Shown: positions 46,385 through 53,485 of the stretch, piece by piece
Layout: each line of letters opens with the position of its first letter
How positions within the stretch are numbered: position 1 is the first letter of the stretch
Source of the DNA: a virus
Reading direction: 5' to 3' (one strand)
Length of the DNA: 64,000 nucleotides
IMG/VR virus record: IMGVR_UViG_3300031951_000076
Coordinates: 24,671-88,670 of that record
Notes under the pieces: model-generated
The model's database searches: none
What the model saw: only the letters and a program-made list of their open reading frames with translations
Told to the model about the DNA's origin: nothing
Made by a program: the position numbers and the translations under genes

Positions 46385-47959
46385 CTAAACACATATTGAT
46401 TGTAAATTTAATGTACCTCCTGTTGCAGGAACAACAACATCATTAATATAATAATACGCTAAAGGAACATTACAAGAACAACCTAGTGATTGATCAGGTG
46501 TTGTTGTGTTATATGAAAATTCATACGGAACTCCTTCACAATCAACAAATGATACAAATATTTTACCATTGTAACCAGGAACTGTATTACCTGATGCGTT
46601 ACCTAAATCTGTTGAAGAAGGTGTAACAGTCCATTCATAACAAGGTCCACAAGTAGTAGTAGTGGTAGTAGTACTGGTAGTAGTAGTACTAGTAGTTGTT
46701 GAAGTGGTCGTTGTGCTTGTTGTTGTTGACGTGCTGGTTGTTGTTGTTGTTACAGGTTGTATAACTTGTACAATTTGTTTACTACATGTTTTACCATCTT
46801 TTATAATGCAACCATTCACTGTAACTGTATATGGTAAATTTGGATTCAAAGAAGATGTACTTACATCATATGTTACACCAATAGGATTTGTAGATTCAAC
46901 AACTAAATCTAATGTTGTAGTGTAAGTGTGACCATTTCCATCAGTAATAGAAACAGTAGATAATGTAGGACAATTTGCAAAACCAGATGGAATTACAGTA
47001 CCACTATTAAAAATTAAAGTAACTAAATTTCCTGCTGTATTTCTTGTAGCTTGATATACTAAAAAGAAAGCAGAACAATCCACAGAGCAACATGTTTTTA
47101 AATCATATATTGCTGATCTTATATCACAAACAGTAAGCCATAAATTTTGAAAAGACTGCGCTAAATTAGCAGGACTAATTGTCCACCCAGGAATAGATGC
47201 CATTGTCCCAGTTTGACTTAAAGCATTTTGTGAACTTAATAAATTACATTGTGCAGTTGTAGCAAGACCTATATCTGATGGAGTACCAAGTGAACTAGTA
47301 AAAACACATAGTTGCTGATCAAGTAAACCTAAAAGAATATCCATTTGAATAGGTACACCTTGTGTAGCTATACTATATGAACAAAAAGGTGTAACAAGTG
47401 GTGGAACATAACCTGGGTCATTCTCAAGACTAGTAACCCTTGTTTGTAAATCTAAAATTTGTAACTTTTGTAAATTAATTTGTTCATTAAGAGAACAAAC
47501 TTTATTTGCAACAAGAACTGCATATTCACTTAACTTAAGACTTGTAACAATTAAACCAGTAGACGGATCAACATACCATAAACATTCAGGAAGAGGAAGT
47601 GTAGGTTCAGAATACTCTCTATCAATTACTTCTGCTAAACTACTTGATGTATTAAAAGAAACTTTACCCACACAACAAATGGCATTTGTTAAAAGCTGTA
47701 TAACATTTTCTAACTTTTTATCTGTAGGTATTTTTAATGTACTGCACGCATCAACAAGACAATCAAAATCAACATCTGATAAATCAAGTGCTTCTTTTAC
47801 TTTACATAGCTCATCTGCAAGTTTATATACTACATCAGAAACAGTATCACCTTTACAAAGATTGATACATTTAAGATCAGGGCCCTGCCATATCACACAA
47901 TTTGATGATATAGGTGAGCAATTTTCTTTATCAGAATTTGAATGATACGGTGTCATCAA
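46385..47959 (-). CDS. Fibre protein with helical shaft and Thr/Ser linker, 524 aa
   Basis: The N-terminus carries the shared anchor motif in the form CVIWQGPDLKCINLCKGDTV (about 21-40), followed by a helical region with coiled-coil character (about 50-180; VCSLNEQINLQKLQILDLQT). A beta-rich region follows, then a Thr/Ser linker (401-436) and a C-terminal CxCY-like domain (438-524; CYEWTVTPSS ... FVDCEGVPYEF). The WQGP...INLCKGD pattern is frequent near tail genes of Bacteroidota phages as I recall. Likely the first long fibre of the adhesin module, with an attached variable head. Confidence 0.78.
   Translation of the reverse strand: MMTPYHSNSDKENCSPISSNCVIWQGPDLKCINLCKGDTVSDVVYKLADELCKVKEALDLSDVDFDCLVDACSTLKIPTDKKLENVIQLLTNAICCVGKVSFNTSSSLAEVIDREYSEPTLPLPECLWYVDPSTGLIVTSLKLSEYAVLVANKVCSLNEQINLQKLQILDLQTRVTSLENDPGYVPPLVTPFCSYSIATQGVPIQMDILLGLLDQQLCVFTSSLGTPSDIGLATTAQCNLLSSQNALSQTGTMASIPGWTISPANLAQSFQNLWLTVCDIRSAIYDLKTCCSVDCSAFFLVYQATRNTAGNLVTLIFNSGTVIPSGFANCPTLSTVSITDGNGHTYTTTLDLVVESTNPIGVTYDVSTSSLNPNLPYTVTVNGCIIKDGKTCSKQIVQVIQPVTTTTTSTSTTTSTTTTSTTTSTTTTSTTTTTTTCGPCYEWTVTPSSTDLGNASGNTVPGYNGKIFVSFVDCEGVPYEFSYNTTTPDQSLGCSCNVPLAYYYINDVVVPATGGTLNLQSICV
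46652..46755 (-). repeat. Thr/Ser linker tract of the 524-aa fibre
   Basis: About 35 codons of Thr/Ser between the beta-rich region and the terminal Cys domain. A comparable tract in the 385-aa fibre lies at 45543-45632. Confidence 0.82.
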
Positions 47960-47974
47960 AATATAATTTTATTG

Positions 47975-48169
47975 TTATTTATCATTATTTAATTGATACT
48001 CAATAATATCTTTTCTTAATTCATCAAGCCAAATCTTATTTTTTTTATTACAAGATTTAATACCAAATCTCATTTTGCGAAATTCATCATAATATGAATT
48101 TGCAAATTTTACAAAATATTTTTTCTCATCACCTGTTATGCATTCATTATGACTGGTCTGGCAATTCAT
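47975..48169 (-). CDS. Small basic protein, 64 aa
   Basis: A short, Lys/Asn-rich and mostly helical protein starting MNCQTSHNECITGDEKKYF, with three Cys. It overlaps the upstream Cys protein by 23 bases, so the pair is probably translated together. The same MNC start suggests a relation to that neighbour but the rest differs. Function unknown. Confidence 0.6.
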   Translation of the reverse strand: MNCQTSHNECITGDEKKYFVKFANSYYDEFRKMRFGIKSCNKKNKIWLDELRKDIIEYQLNNDK

Positions 48170-48320
48170 TATTTGTAATTTGTGTATTATTAGCTTGTTT
48201 AAGATCTGCTAATGTTTTTTCATAAAACGTAACGCAGTTTGTACATACTTTTGAACCATCTGTGGCAACACGCACTTGACAACCGCATGTAATTTGAGAG
48301 TTACAATTTGGACAATTCAT
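48147..48320 (-). CDS. Zinc-ribbon-like small protein, 57 aa
   Basis: Translating the minus strand from the ATG at 48320 gives MNCPNCNSQITCGCQVRVAT..., ending at TAA at 48147. CPNC plus CGC and a later CTNC form a possible zinc ribbon, followed by a short charged helix. Similar tiny proteins occur near tail genes of Bacteroidota phages. It overlaps the next gene by 23 bases and is 20 bases from the upstream gene. A chaperone or structural zinc role is possible. Confidence 0.65.
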   Translation of the reverse strand: MNCPNCNSQITCGCQVRVATDGSKVCTNCVTFYEKTLADLKQANNTQITNNELPDQS

Positions 48321-48340
48321 ATTGGTTTATTTTTGGTTTA

Positions 48341-48922
48341 TTAATGACATGTGGAACAACACCCATCACCACTCATGTATTTTGCTAATCTTTTGTTAGC
48401 ATATACAAGTAACTCATTTCCTTTTTGTACATCATGGCAATATTCAACTTTTGCCTTTGCCGAATCAATAAAAGATTTAATAAGTCTTAACTCTTTTAAT
48501 TGTTCTTTCACATCAGCTTCAGGTTCACAGGCTGCTAATTCTAATTTACAAAGTTCGTGAAAATATTTATTTAATATTTGACAAACACGTAAATGTTTAT
48601 ATTCAACAAATACCTCACTATTAGGGCTTACAGAATATCTTATAAAATAAACACCATCAGGTAATATCTGTGATAATTCATCACAACTATCAGATTGAAG
48701 TTTTAAATCACATGCATTTAAAACTAAATTAAAAAGTTCATCATTAGATGGTGGATTTGGAATAGGAATTATAGCTGGTACATTAAATCCAGGAGATGTA
48801 ATTTCCAATTGAGGACATGTGATAGGTACTTTATCACTATATATACTAGTATCTTGCACACGAAAAATTGTACAATTATTCGTATTTGGCACTTCTAAAC
48901 TTAATTGATGTTTGTAAGCCAT
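48341..48922 (-). CDS. Conserved tail/fibre-associated protein, 193 aa
   Basis: The pattern is distinctive: NNCTIFRVQDTSIYSDKVP near the start, then ITSPGFNVP, LNACDLKLQSDSCDEL, LPDGVYFIRYSVSPN and EYKHLRVC, and an AKAKVEYCHDVQKGNELL helix before a Cys-rich end (GDGCCSTCH). I recall this pattern as common just before fibre genes of Bacteroidota phages, where it is annotated as structural or hypothetical. The first half is beta-rich and the second helical. It opens the adhesin unit just after a terminator (49001-49018) and an AT-rich promoter-like element. It may join the fibres to the tail. Confidence 0.75.
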   Translation of the reverse strand: MAYKHQLSLEVPNTNNCTIFRVQDTSIYSDKVPITCPQLEITSPGFNVPAIIPIPNPPSNDELFNLVLNACDLKLQSDSCDELSQILPDGVYFIRYSVSPNSEVFVEYKHLRVCQILNKYFHELCKLELAACEPEADVKEQLKELRLIKSFIDSAKAKVEYCHDVQKGNELLVYANKRLAKYMSGDGCCSTCH

Positions 48923-48954
48923 TAGACTAAACTTTTGAAATTACTTAGACCCTC

Positions 48955-48968
48955 CAATAATAATATAC
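48955..48968 (-). promoter_or_regulatory. AT-rich promoter-like element before adhesin unit
   Basis: On the minus strand GTATATTATTATTG lies 33 bases upstream of the start at 48922 and just downstream of the terminator that closes the previous unit. It is close to the GTATATTATATTGTA found upstream of two other units. The position between a terminator and a start codon suits a promoter core; the sequence alone is too AT-rich to prove it. Confidence 0.35.
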
Positions 48969-49000
48969 TGTATTTTAGACATATTTCAAAATAAAAAAAA

Positions 49001-49018
49001 GGGGTACGATTGCACCCC
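49001..49018 (-). terminator. Intrinsic terminator, possibly bidirectional
   Basis: A 7-bp stem (GGGGTGC on the minus strand pairing with GTACCCC, one G-T pair) with a 4-base loop is flanked by an A-run upstream and a T-run downstream. It follows the stop codon of the 417-aa structural gene by about 22 bases and separates it from the adhesin unit. Confidence 0.85.
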
Positions 49019-49040
49019 TTTTTTATAAAGAAAACTCTTA

Positions 49041-50294
49041 TTAAACAGTTTCCAGAACAAGATCATTATTTCCTGCTGCAGCAGCTGCACCAAGAATAAA
49101 GTTACTCATTGCTGTAGTAGAAGTACCAGTTGGTACATGTACAACCAGCAAATATTGATCATTATCAAATGTTCCTGTAGGATTGTTAAAGCGAGGTACA
49201 CTGTGAAGAATCAAAAGTTGATCATACAAACCTTGACGATTGATAGTTGCAAGAGCAGGATCAGCTTCAATTTCACGCATCCTTAAGCTATCTACACGAG
49301 TGCTATCAGGATATGCATTTTGAAGATAACGACCATCAAGAATCATCTGACGCAAGATTGTTTCACCAAGACCTGAAGCTTGCAAAGGAGTTTGTAACTC
49401 ACTGTCATCAAAACATTGTACATTACAAGCATCTCCTGTTTCATCTGTCAATGATGCAAAAATAAACAGAGGCATCAATTCATAGAAATCTGTAGGAGTG
49501 AAAGTACAGCTAAGGAACTTAGTATCAACATATGCAGCTTCAATACCAAGACAAGCTTGATCAGTAGAAGCAGTTTGTGATGTAGGATCCCAAGCAGCAT
49601 GATTACCAGCAGGATCTGCTAAGTAAGCATCAAGAGCTACAATAAATGCATCAATACCAGCTTGTGTAGGACTACCATCAGGACCAACAGCTTGTGTAGC
49701 AACGACTGCACCTGTATAATCTTTAACATAAAGTTTGATGAAATTATTAATCAGAGGATTAGTCAAAAGACGTTTAGCCCAAGCAATTACAGCAATTGTA
49801 GGATCTACAAGAGCTCCAGTACATGTAGCAGAACAATCATCAGTGCAACATCCTGTAAACGCATCTTGTGTACTATAAATGTTGTGAGACAAGAAACGAA
49901 GTGCAGGAGAACCTTTAAGGTCAATACGAAGACGATAGGTTTTACCACACTCAAGATTACATACACAAAGTTCTCTTATTTGTGTGCGTGGAGAAACAGC
50001 ACCCACTTCAATAAGACGAGTGATGTACTTAGGATTGATTACTTTAGACTTAACTGACTCTTGATAACCACCTAAAAATCTGTTACCACCAATCTTATCA
50101 GTTGCAAAGTAAGAACCTTGAGCAAGAAGAAAAGGTGCAGCAGAAGGAGCAGCTAAAGCAGCAAATGTCCTAGAATCAAAAAAACCAACTTGTCCAGCTG
50201 TAAGGTTGGAGGTGTTACCTGTAGTTCTTAATGTAAAAGAACCTTGTGAAGTTGCAGGTAGGAAACTTTTTCGAAAGGCGTGATTAAAATACAT
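49041..50294 (-). CDS. Large virion structural protein, 417 aa
   Basis: The protein starts MYFNHAFRKSFLPATSQG and has a Gly/Thr/Ala-rich N-terminal third (TAGQVGFFDSRTFAAL), a Cys cluster near residues 110-160 (CVCNLEC, CCTDDCSATC) and a mixed alpha/beta remainder ending in an Ala/Gly stretch. The composition is typical of an abundant structural protein, and it has its own terminator and promoter-like element, which fits a strongly expressed product. Similar sequences are, as I recall, annotated as virion structural proteins in Bacteroidota phages. Whether it forms tail, head decoration or fibre base cannot be decided here. Confidence 0.75.
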   Translation of the reverse strand: MYFNHAFRKSFLPATSQGSFTLRTTGNTSNLTAGQVGFFDSRTFAALAAPSAAPFLLAQGSYFATDKIGGNRFLGGYQESVKSKVINPKYITRLIEVGAVSPRTQIRELCVCNLECGKTYRLRIDLKGSPALRFLSHNIYSTQDAFTGCCTDDCSATCTGALVDPTIAVIAWAKRLLTNPLINNFIKLYVKDYTGAVVATQAVGPDGSPTQAGIDAFIVALDAYLADPAGNHAAWDPTSQTASTDQACLGIEAAYVDTKFLSCTFTPTDFYELMPLFIFASLTDETGDACNVQCFDDSELQTPLQASGLGETILRQMILDGRYLQNAYPDSTRVDSLRMREIEADPALATINRQGLYDQLLILHSVPRFNNPTGTFDNDQYLLVVHVPTGTSTTAMSNFILGAAAAAGNNDLVLETV

Positions 50295-50331
50295 AATTTT
50301 AAAATTTAAAAGGGTTTATAAACAATATAAA

Positions 50332-50346
50332 TACAATATAATATAC
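50332..50346 (-). promoter_or_regulatory. AT-rich promoter-like element
   Basis: The 15-base sequence GTATATTATATTGTA (minus strand) is identical to the one at 58509-58523. It lies 38 bases upstream of the start of the 417-aa structural gene. Exact recurrence in two short intergenic gaps at a similar distance from a start suggests a shared regulatory element such as a late promoter. Confidence 0.4.
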
Positions 50347-50350
50347 GAAT

Positions 50351-50815
50351 TTATTTTAAAAATAACAACTTATATTTTATAGAATTTATAGTAGACTTAA
50401 TATTATCTAAATCATTTACTATTTCGCTATAAGGCATAGATGACTGCAATGAGCATATTTTATCATATAGTTTTCTAAGAAACTCTAAACCTTCTTCTAC
50501 AGAATTTATTTCTGAAGCAGCCGTATTAGGAAGTTCTAAAATCTTTTCAGAAGCACCTTGAAAACCCTCTACAAGATCATCAGCATGTCCTGTAAAAGCT
50601 TCATAATCAAGTGCTTTGTGAGCAGCAAATGAACCAAGGCCTGTCACTTTAAGATGAAGTTTATGAATGCTTGTTACAGCATTTAAAAGATCTTGTGCTA
50701 AAGCTGCTGTTTGCATACATAGTGCACATGATTCAGAACCACCATTGTCAACAATCATCATTGTTACACTAGCTGGTTTAGATGAAAAAATACTAGGTCT
50801 TGTTAACTTTTGCAT
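50351..50815 (-). CDS. Dps/ferritin-like domain protein, 154 aa
   Basis: Residues about 35-150 are helical. HKLHLKVTGLGSFAAHKALD carries His 54 and His 66 twelve residues apart, followed by HADDLVEGF with Asp 79 and Glu 83 four apart. This H-x11-H ... D-x3-E arrangement is that of the Dps ferroxidase centre, and the surrounding LHxxxxG...F..H sequence also matches Dps-type proteins. The chain is near the usual Dps length, and a CALC motif precedes it. It lies inside the structural gene run, 2 bases from a ring-type protein. Possible roles are iron or peroxide handling, DNA protection in the head, or a ferritin fold reused as a structural protein. Confidence 0.7.
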   Translation of the reverse strand: MQKLTRPSIFSSKPASVTMMIVDNGGSESCALCMQTAALAQDLLNAVTSIHKLHLKVTGLGSFAAHKALDYEAFTGHADDLVEGFQGASEKILELPNTAASEINSVEEGLEFLRKLYDKICSLQSSMPYSEIVNDLDNIKSTINSIKYKLLFLK

Positions 50816-50817
50816 AT

Positions 50818-51516
50818 CTAACTATTTGATTGTACAACTTGTTGTTCTCTTTGATATTGTACTATTGATTCAATATCACCAGCAAGAATTGCTACGGCTT
50901 GATCAACAATAACTTCTGCTACATCATCATTAAATTCTGTTTCTTGATCAGCAGTAAAAACTGTATTATTTACAATATCAATACAACCATTAAACTGAAC
51001 TTCTCTTGGTTTTCTAAAGTAGTATAAATATGCTTCATCAATTTCAAACTCATCATTTGTGTAAACACGAAGTCTATTATTTACTAATGTAGAAACTGTT
51101 TCAGCCCAGTCAAAATCTGGTTGCTTGTCTTTATTATTTAATATAACAGCTATATTAGCTTCTTCTACTTGATATACAGTCATTCTTCTAGAAGGACAAC
51201 AAGATTTTTTAGCAAATACATCTGTTCTTACGTAGTGAAGATAATCTGCTGGAATATCACCTTCTGCATAGATTCTTTTATCTACCATTGGTAAAAGCTC
51301 AAACTTTAATAGTCTTTGTAAATCATCAACAAGACCACTAGATTGTTCAGCACCTTCTTTACGAATATTAATACCATAAAGCTGGCGTCTTGTCCATTCT
51401 ATTTGAGCTTTATTAAAAGCTTCTTGAATCTGCCAACATTCAAAGTTGTCATAGTCCAATGAAGCTAATTTATTCAGCCTTTGTTTAATCTTTATTTGTA
51501 ACAGATTGTTATTCAT
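50818..51516 (-). CDS. Ring/adaptor protein, 232 aa
   Basis: A helical N-terminus (LLQIKIKQRLNKLASLDYDNF), a beta-rich core with paired Cys (KKSCCPSRR near 105), an AYLYYFRKPREVQFNG segment and an acidic helical end (FNDDVAEVIVDQAVAIL). This plan is like the two ring proteins at 25882-27482 and like gp4-type head completion proteins that sit under the portal. It lies at the end of the head module, 1 base from the preceding gene and 2 from the next. The ring number is not determined. Confidence 0.72.
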   Translation of the reverse strand: MNNNLLQIKIKQRLNKLASLDYDNFECWQIQEAFNKAQIEWTRRQLYGINIRKEGAEQSSGLVDDLQRLLKFELLPMVDKRIYAEGDIPADYLHYVRTDVFAKKSCCPSRRMTVYQVEEANIAVILNNKDKQPDFDWAETVSTLVNNRLRVYTNDEFEIDEAYLYYFRKPREVQFNGCIDIVNNTVFTADQETEFNDDVAEVIVDQAVAILAGDIESIVQYQREQQVVQSNS

Positions 51517-51765
51517 CTAGCATTTCCATTTGCGCAGAGATTTATTAATTCTGCTATTAGGATCATTAGCTGTTTTAGAAGACGTAAGTTTCGACTTCAT
51601 TCCTTTCATCCTAGCACAAAATGACTTTTTTCTAGAACCACCTTCTGGTTGAGGTGCTTTAAGATTACCACCAGTAGCTTTATTATAAGAAGCTCTACCT
51701 TTAGCGTTTAAACCACCTTCAGGATTTTTACCTTCTTTTCTTTGCCAAGCTGGTGATTTTGCCAT
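51517..51765 (-). CDS. Small basic protein of the DUF6321 type, 82 aa
   Basis: The sequence is highly characteristic: AKSPAWQRKEGKNPEGGLNA, GRASYNKATGGNLKAP, then KSFCARMKGMKSKLTSSK and NDPNSRINKSLRKWKC. I recognise this as the small phage protein family named DUF6321, which occurs in many unrelated phages and whose function is unknown to me. It is rich in Lys, Arg, Gly and Ser and probably binds nucleic acid. It ends a run of seven tiny basic genes. Confidence 0.88.
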   Translation of the reverse strand: MAKSPAWQRKEGKNPEGGLNAKGRASYNKATGGNLKAPQPEGGSRKKSFCARMKGMKSKLTSSKTANDPNSRINKSLRKWKC

Positions 51766-51767
51766 GG

Positions 51768-52178
51768 TTATTTACTTTTACGAAGTGATTTAGGTGTACA
51801 ACCACCCATTTTCATTTTAACAGGACCTCCACTTTTTTTGTAACCCATTTTATTTCTAACAGGTGTAGGAAGTTGACCAAGGCTTTTTTGTTTATCTGAA
51901 GGTACAGGTTTTAAAGCAGTACCACCTGTGCGCAACTTTACTTTTTTAACTACTCTAGTATTATCTGCTGCTGGATTTTGTTTTATTCTTTGTAGTCGTG
52001 CTGCTTCACTAGAAAGATTTCTTGCTTTTTCTTCTTTTTGCTGATCATACATTGACTTGTATCCAGGATATCCTGAAATAGATTTAGTCAAATTTTCATC
52101 GTTTTGCTTCCACTGATTGTAAGAAATTTCTTTACCAGCTTCATTATAATACTTTTGTTTTGCTTTTTTTGGAGGCAT
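51768..52178 (-). CDS. Small basic Lys/Gly-Gly protein, 136 aa
   Basis: A highly basic protein with a helical, charged first half (QQKEEKARNLSSEAARLQRI) and a second half containing LRTGGTALKP and YKKSGGPVKMKMGGC, the GG element shared with neighbouring small proteins. No fold is recognised. It may be a DNA-binding or capsid-interior protein. Confidence 0.7.
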   Translation of the reverse strand: MPPKKAKQKYYNEAGKEISYNQWKQNDENLTKSISGYPGYKSMYDQQKEEKARNLSSEAARLQRIKQNPAADNTRVVKKVKLRTGGTALKPVPSDKQKSLGQLPTPVRNKMGYKKSGGPVKMKMGGCTPKSLRKSK

Positions 52179-52180
52179 GA

Positions 52181-52345
52181 TTATTTGTTTTTAGCCATTT
52201 TTTTAAAAGTTTTTGCTAGGTTGTAGCGTTTACTACCAGGAGGACAAGACGAAGATCCAAATTTAGCTCCAGTACATACACCTTCCGTACCTCTACGTTT
52301 GATAGATGCTGTAGCTTTTTGAATCCACTTTTTGTCTTTTGTCAT
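52181..52345 (-). CDS. Tiny basic protein with KKWIQKA motif, 54 aa
   Basis: Translation from the ATG at 52345 gives MTKDKKWIQKATASIKRRGT..., ending KKMAKNK at a TAA at 52181. The K-x-WIQKA start and the later Gly/Cys/Ser segment (VCTGAKFGSSSCPPGSKRY) resemble a widespread family of very short phage structural-region proteins. It sits 2 bases from both neighbours, which supports it being a real gene. Confidence 0.7.
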   Translation of the reverse strand: MTKDKKWIQKATASIKRRGTEGVCTGAKFGSSSCPPGSKRYNLAKTFKKMAKNK

Positions 52346-52347
52346 AG

Positions 52348-52584
52348 TTACTTCTTTTTAGACTTAACGCTTCCACCTTTTTTAAGAGTACCCAATTTTT
52401 CAGCATATTTGCTTCGGTTTGATTTTCCTGAAGCATCATACCCAGGTTTTCCTTTATTAACACTTTGTTTCCAATCTTTTTGTTTTGTTGCAAAATCAGA
52501 AACATTACTTTTTAAATTTTTTACATCATCTGTTAATACTTTATTTCCAGCAGCTTTAGCTTTTTTTTCTTTATCGTTTGGCAT
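52348..52584 (-). CDS. Small basic Lys/Gly-Gly protein, 78 aa
   Basis: Lys-rich throughout, with a short helical region (VLTDDVKNLKSNVSDFAT) and a tail LGTLKKGGSVKSKKK that closely matches the C-terminal tail of the 101-aa protein at 53165-53470 and resembles that of the 137-aa protein. The shared tail suggests a common sorting, processing or binding signal. Function unknown. Confidence 0.7.
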   Translation of the reverse strand: MPNDKEKKAKAAGNKVLTDDVKNLKSNVSDFATKQKDWKQSVNKGKPGYDASGKSNRSKYAEKLGTLKKGGSVKSKKK

Positions 52585-52603
52585 AATAAATATTTTTAAT
52601 TTT

Positions 52604-53017
52604 TTATTTTTTTCTAGATTTGCCTACAGTACCACCTCTTTTAAGTGGTTTCATTAAATAATTGGGGTCTGTTGTTTTTTTCTGTTGTTTTTCACGTTCT
52701 CGTCTAGCTTGTTCTTTATATATAATTTCAGCTGCTCTGTTCATATTTATTTCTTTACTACCTGAACCTTCTTTATTTCCACCTTGCACGTTTTTATATT
52801 CACTTGCGTATTGATTCATTTTAGTTGTATTTGGTGCACCATCAAAAAATCCTTTTACAGTTCTGCGAGTTTTTTCTTTAGTTACACTACCTTTTCCAAT
52901 TAAGTTTGGTCTTGTAACTGTTTTTTTAACATAGTTACCATCTTCGCTATAAACCTTAGTTTTTGTTTTTTTAGGACCACCGTCTTCGTACTTTTTAATA
53001 GAAGTTTTCTTTTTCAT
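52604..53017 (-). CDS. Small basic Lys/Gly-Gly protein, 137 aa
   Basis: The start MKKKTSIKKYEDGGPKK and the end LKRGGTVGKSRKK both carry a basic GG element. Between them are a beta-like stretch (TKVYSEDGNYVKKTVTRP) and a charged helix (AAEIIYKEQARREREKQQ). It is strongly basic and likely to contact DNA or acidic capsid surfaces. It is one base from the next gene. Confidence 0.7.
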   Translation of the reverse strand: MKKKTSIKKYEDGGPKKTKTKVYSEDGNYVKKTVTRPNLIGKGSVTKEKTRRTVKGFFDGAPNTTKMNQYASEYKNVQGGNKEGSGSKEINMNRAAEIIYKEQARREREKQQKKTTDPNYLMKPLKRGGTVGKSRKK

Positions 53018-53018
53018 A

Positions 53019-53165
53019 TTATTTCTTTTTAGCTTTTATTTTACGTTCTTGTTTAAGCATTTGAGCTGTAGGCTTTTTACCTGATCCTTTAGCATCGCGA
53101 ATATTATCCCAAAGTCCTCTTTGAGAATAAGATCCATCTTTGCGTTTGATCATTTCTTTTGCCAT
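53019..53165 (-). CDS. Tiny basic protein, 48 aa
   Basis: The ATG at 53165 overlaps the stop of the upstream gene by one base (TGATG). The product, MAKEMIKRKDGSYSQRGLWD... ending KIKAKKK, has 16 Lys or Arg residues. The SYSQRGLWDNIRDAKGSG core resembles short phage proteins of the same gene neighbourhood. Tight coupling on both sides supports translation. Confidence 0.68.
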   Translation of the reverse strand: MAKEMIKRKDGSYSQRGLWDNIRDAKGSGKKPTAQMLKQERKIKAKKK

Positions 53166-53470
53166 CACTTCTTTTTTTTAGTTTTAACAATACCACCTTT
53201 TTTTAATTTAGAAGAAGAAGTTGTATCTTTTTTAATTGCATCTAAATACTTCTTAGAGTCTATACCTTCTATACTTCTTAAATAATAATCATTTTTTAAT
53301 TTTGTATTTATAGAATCAAGTTGTGGTTTCATTTTATCAAACATTCTCTTTTGATAATCTTTAAGCTGATTGCTGTTATAAATACCATAACCTGGATCAA
53401 TTTTTTTACCAGAAGGTGGTGGAGTTCCTTTCTTTGGTGGTGGAGTTCCTTTCTTTTTTACACTTGACAT
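53165..53470 (-). CDS. Small basic Lys/Gly-Gly protein, 101 aa
   Basis: A Pro/Lys-rich start with a repeated KKGTPPP element is followed by a helix (QLKDYQKRMFDKMKPQLDSI) and a tail KLKKGGIVKTKKKK that matches the 78-aa protein's tail. It is the first of the basic small genes in transcription order. Function unknown; a scaffold-binding or DNA-condensing role is possible. Confidence 0.7.
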   Translation of the reverse strand: MSSVKKKGTPPPKKGTPPPSGKKIDPGYGIYNSNQLKDYQKRMFDKMKPQLDSINTKLKNDYYLRSIEGIDSKKYLDAIKKDTTSSSKLKKGGIVKTKKKK

Positions 53471-53485
53471 ATATTTAAATTTTAA

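Noticed and set aside
32467-47959. Diversity-generating retroelement acting on the fibres
   Set aside because: No reverse transcriptase gene and no template/variable repeat pair with adenine-specific differences was seen in the window.
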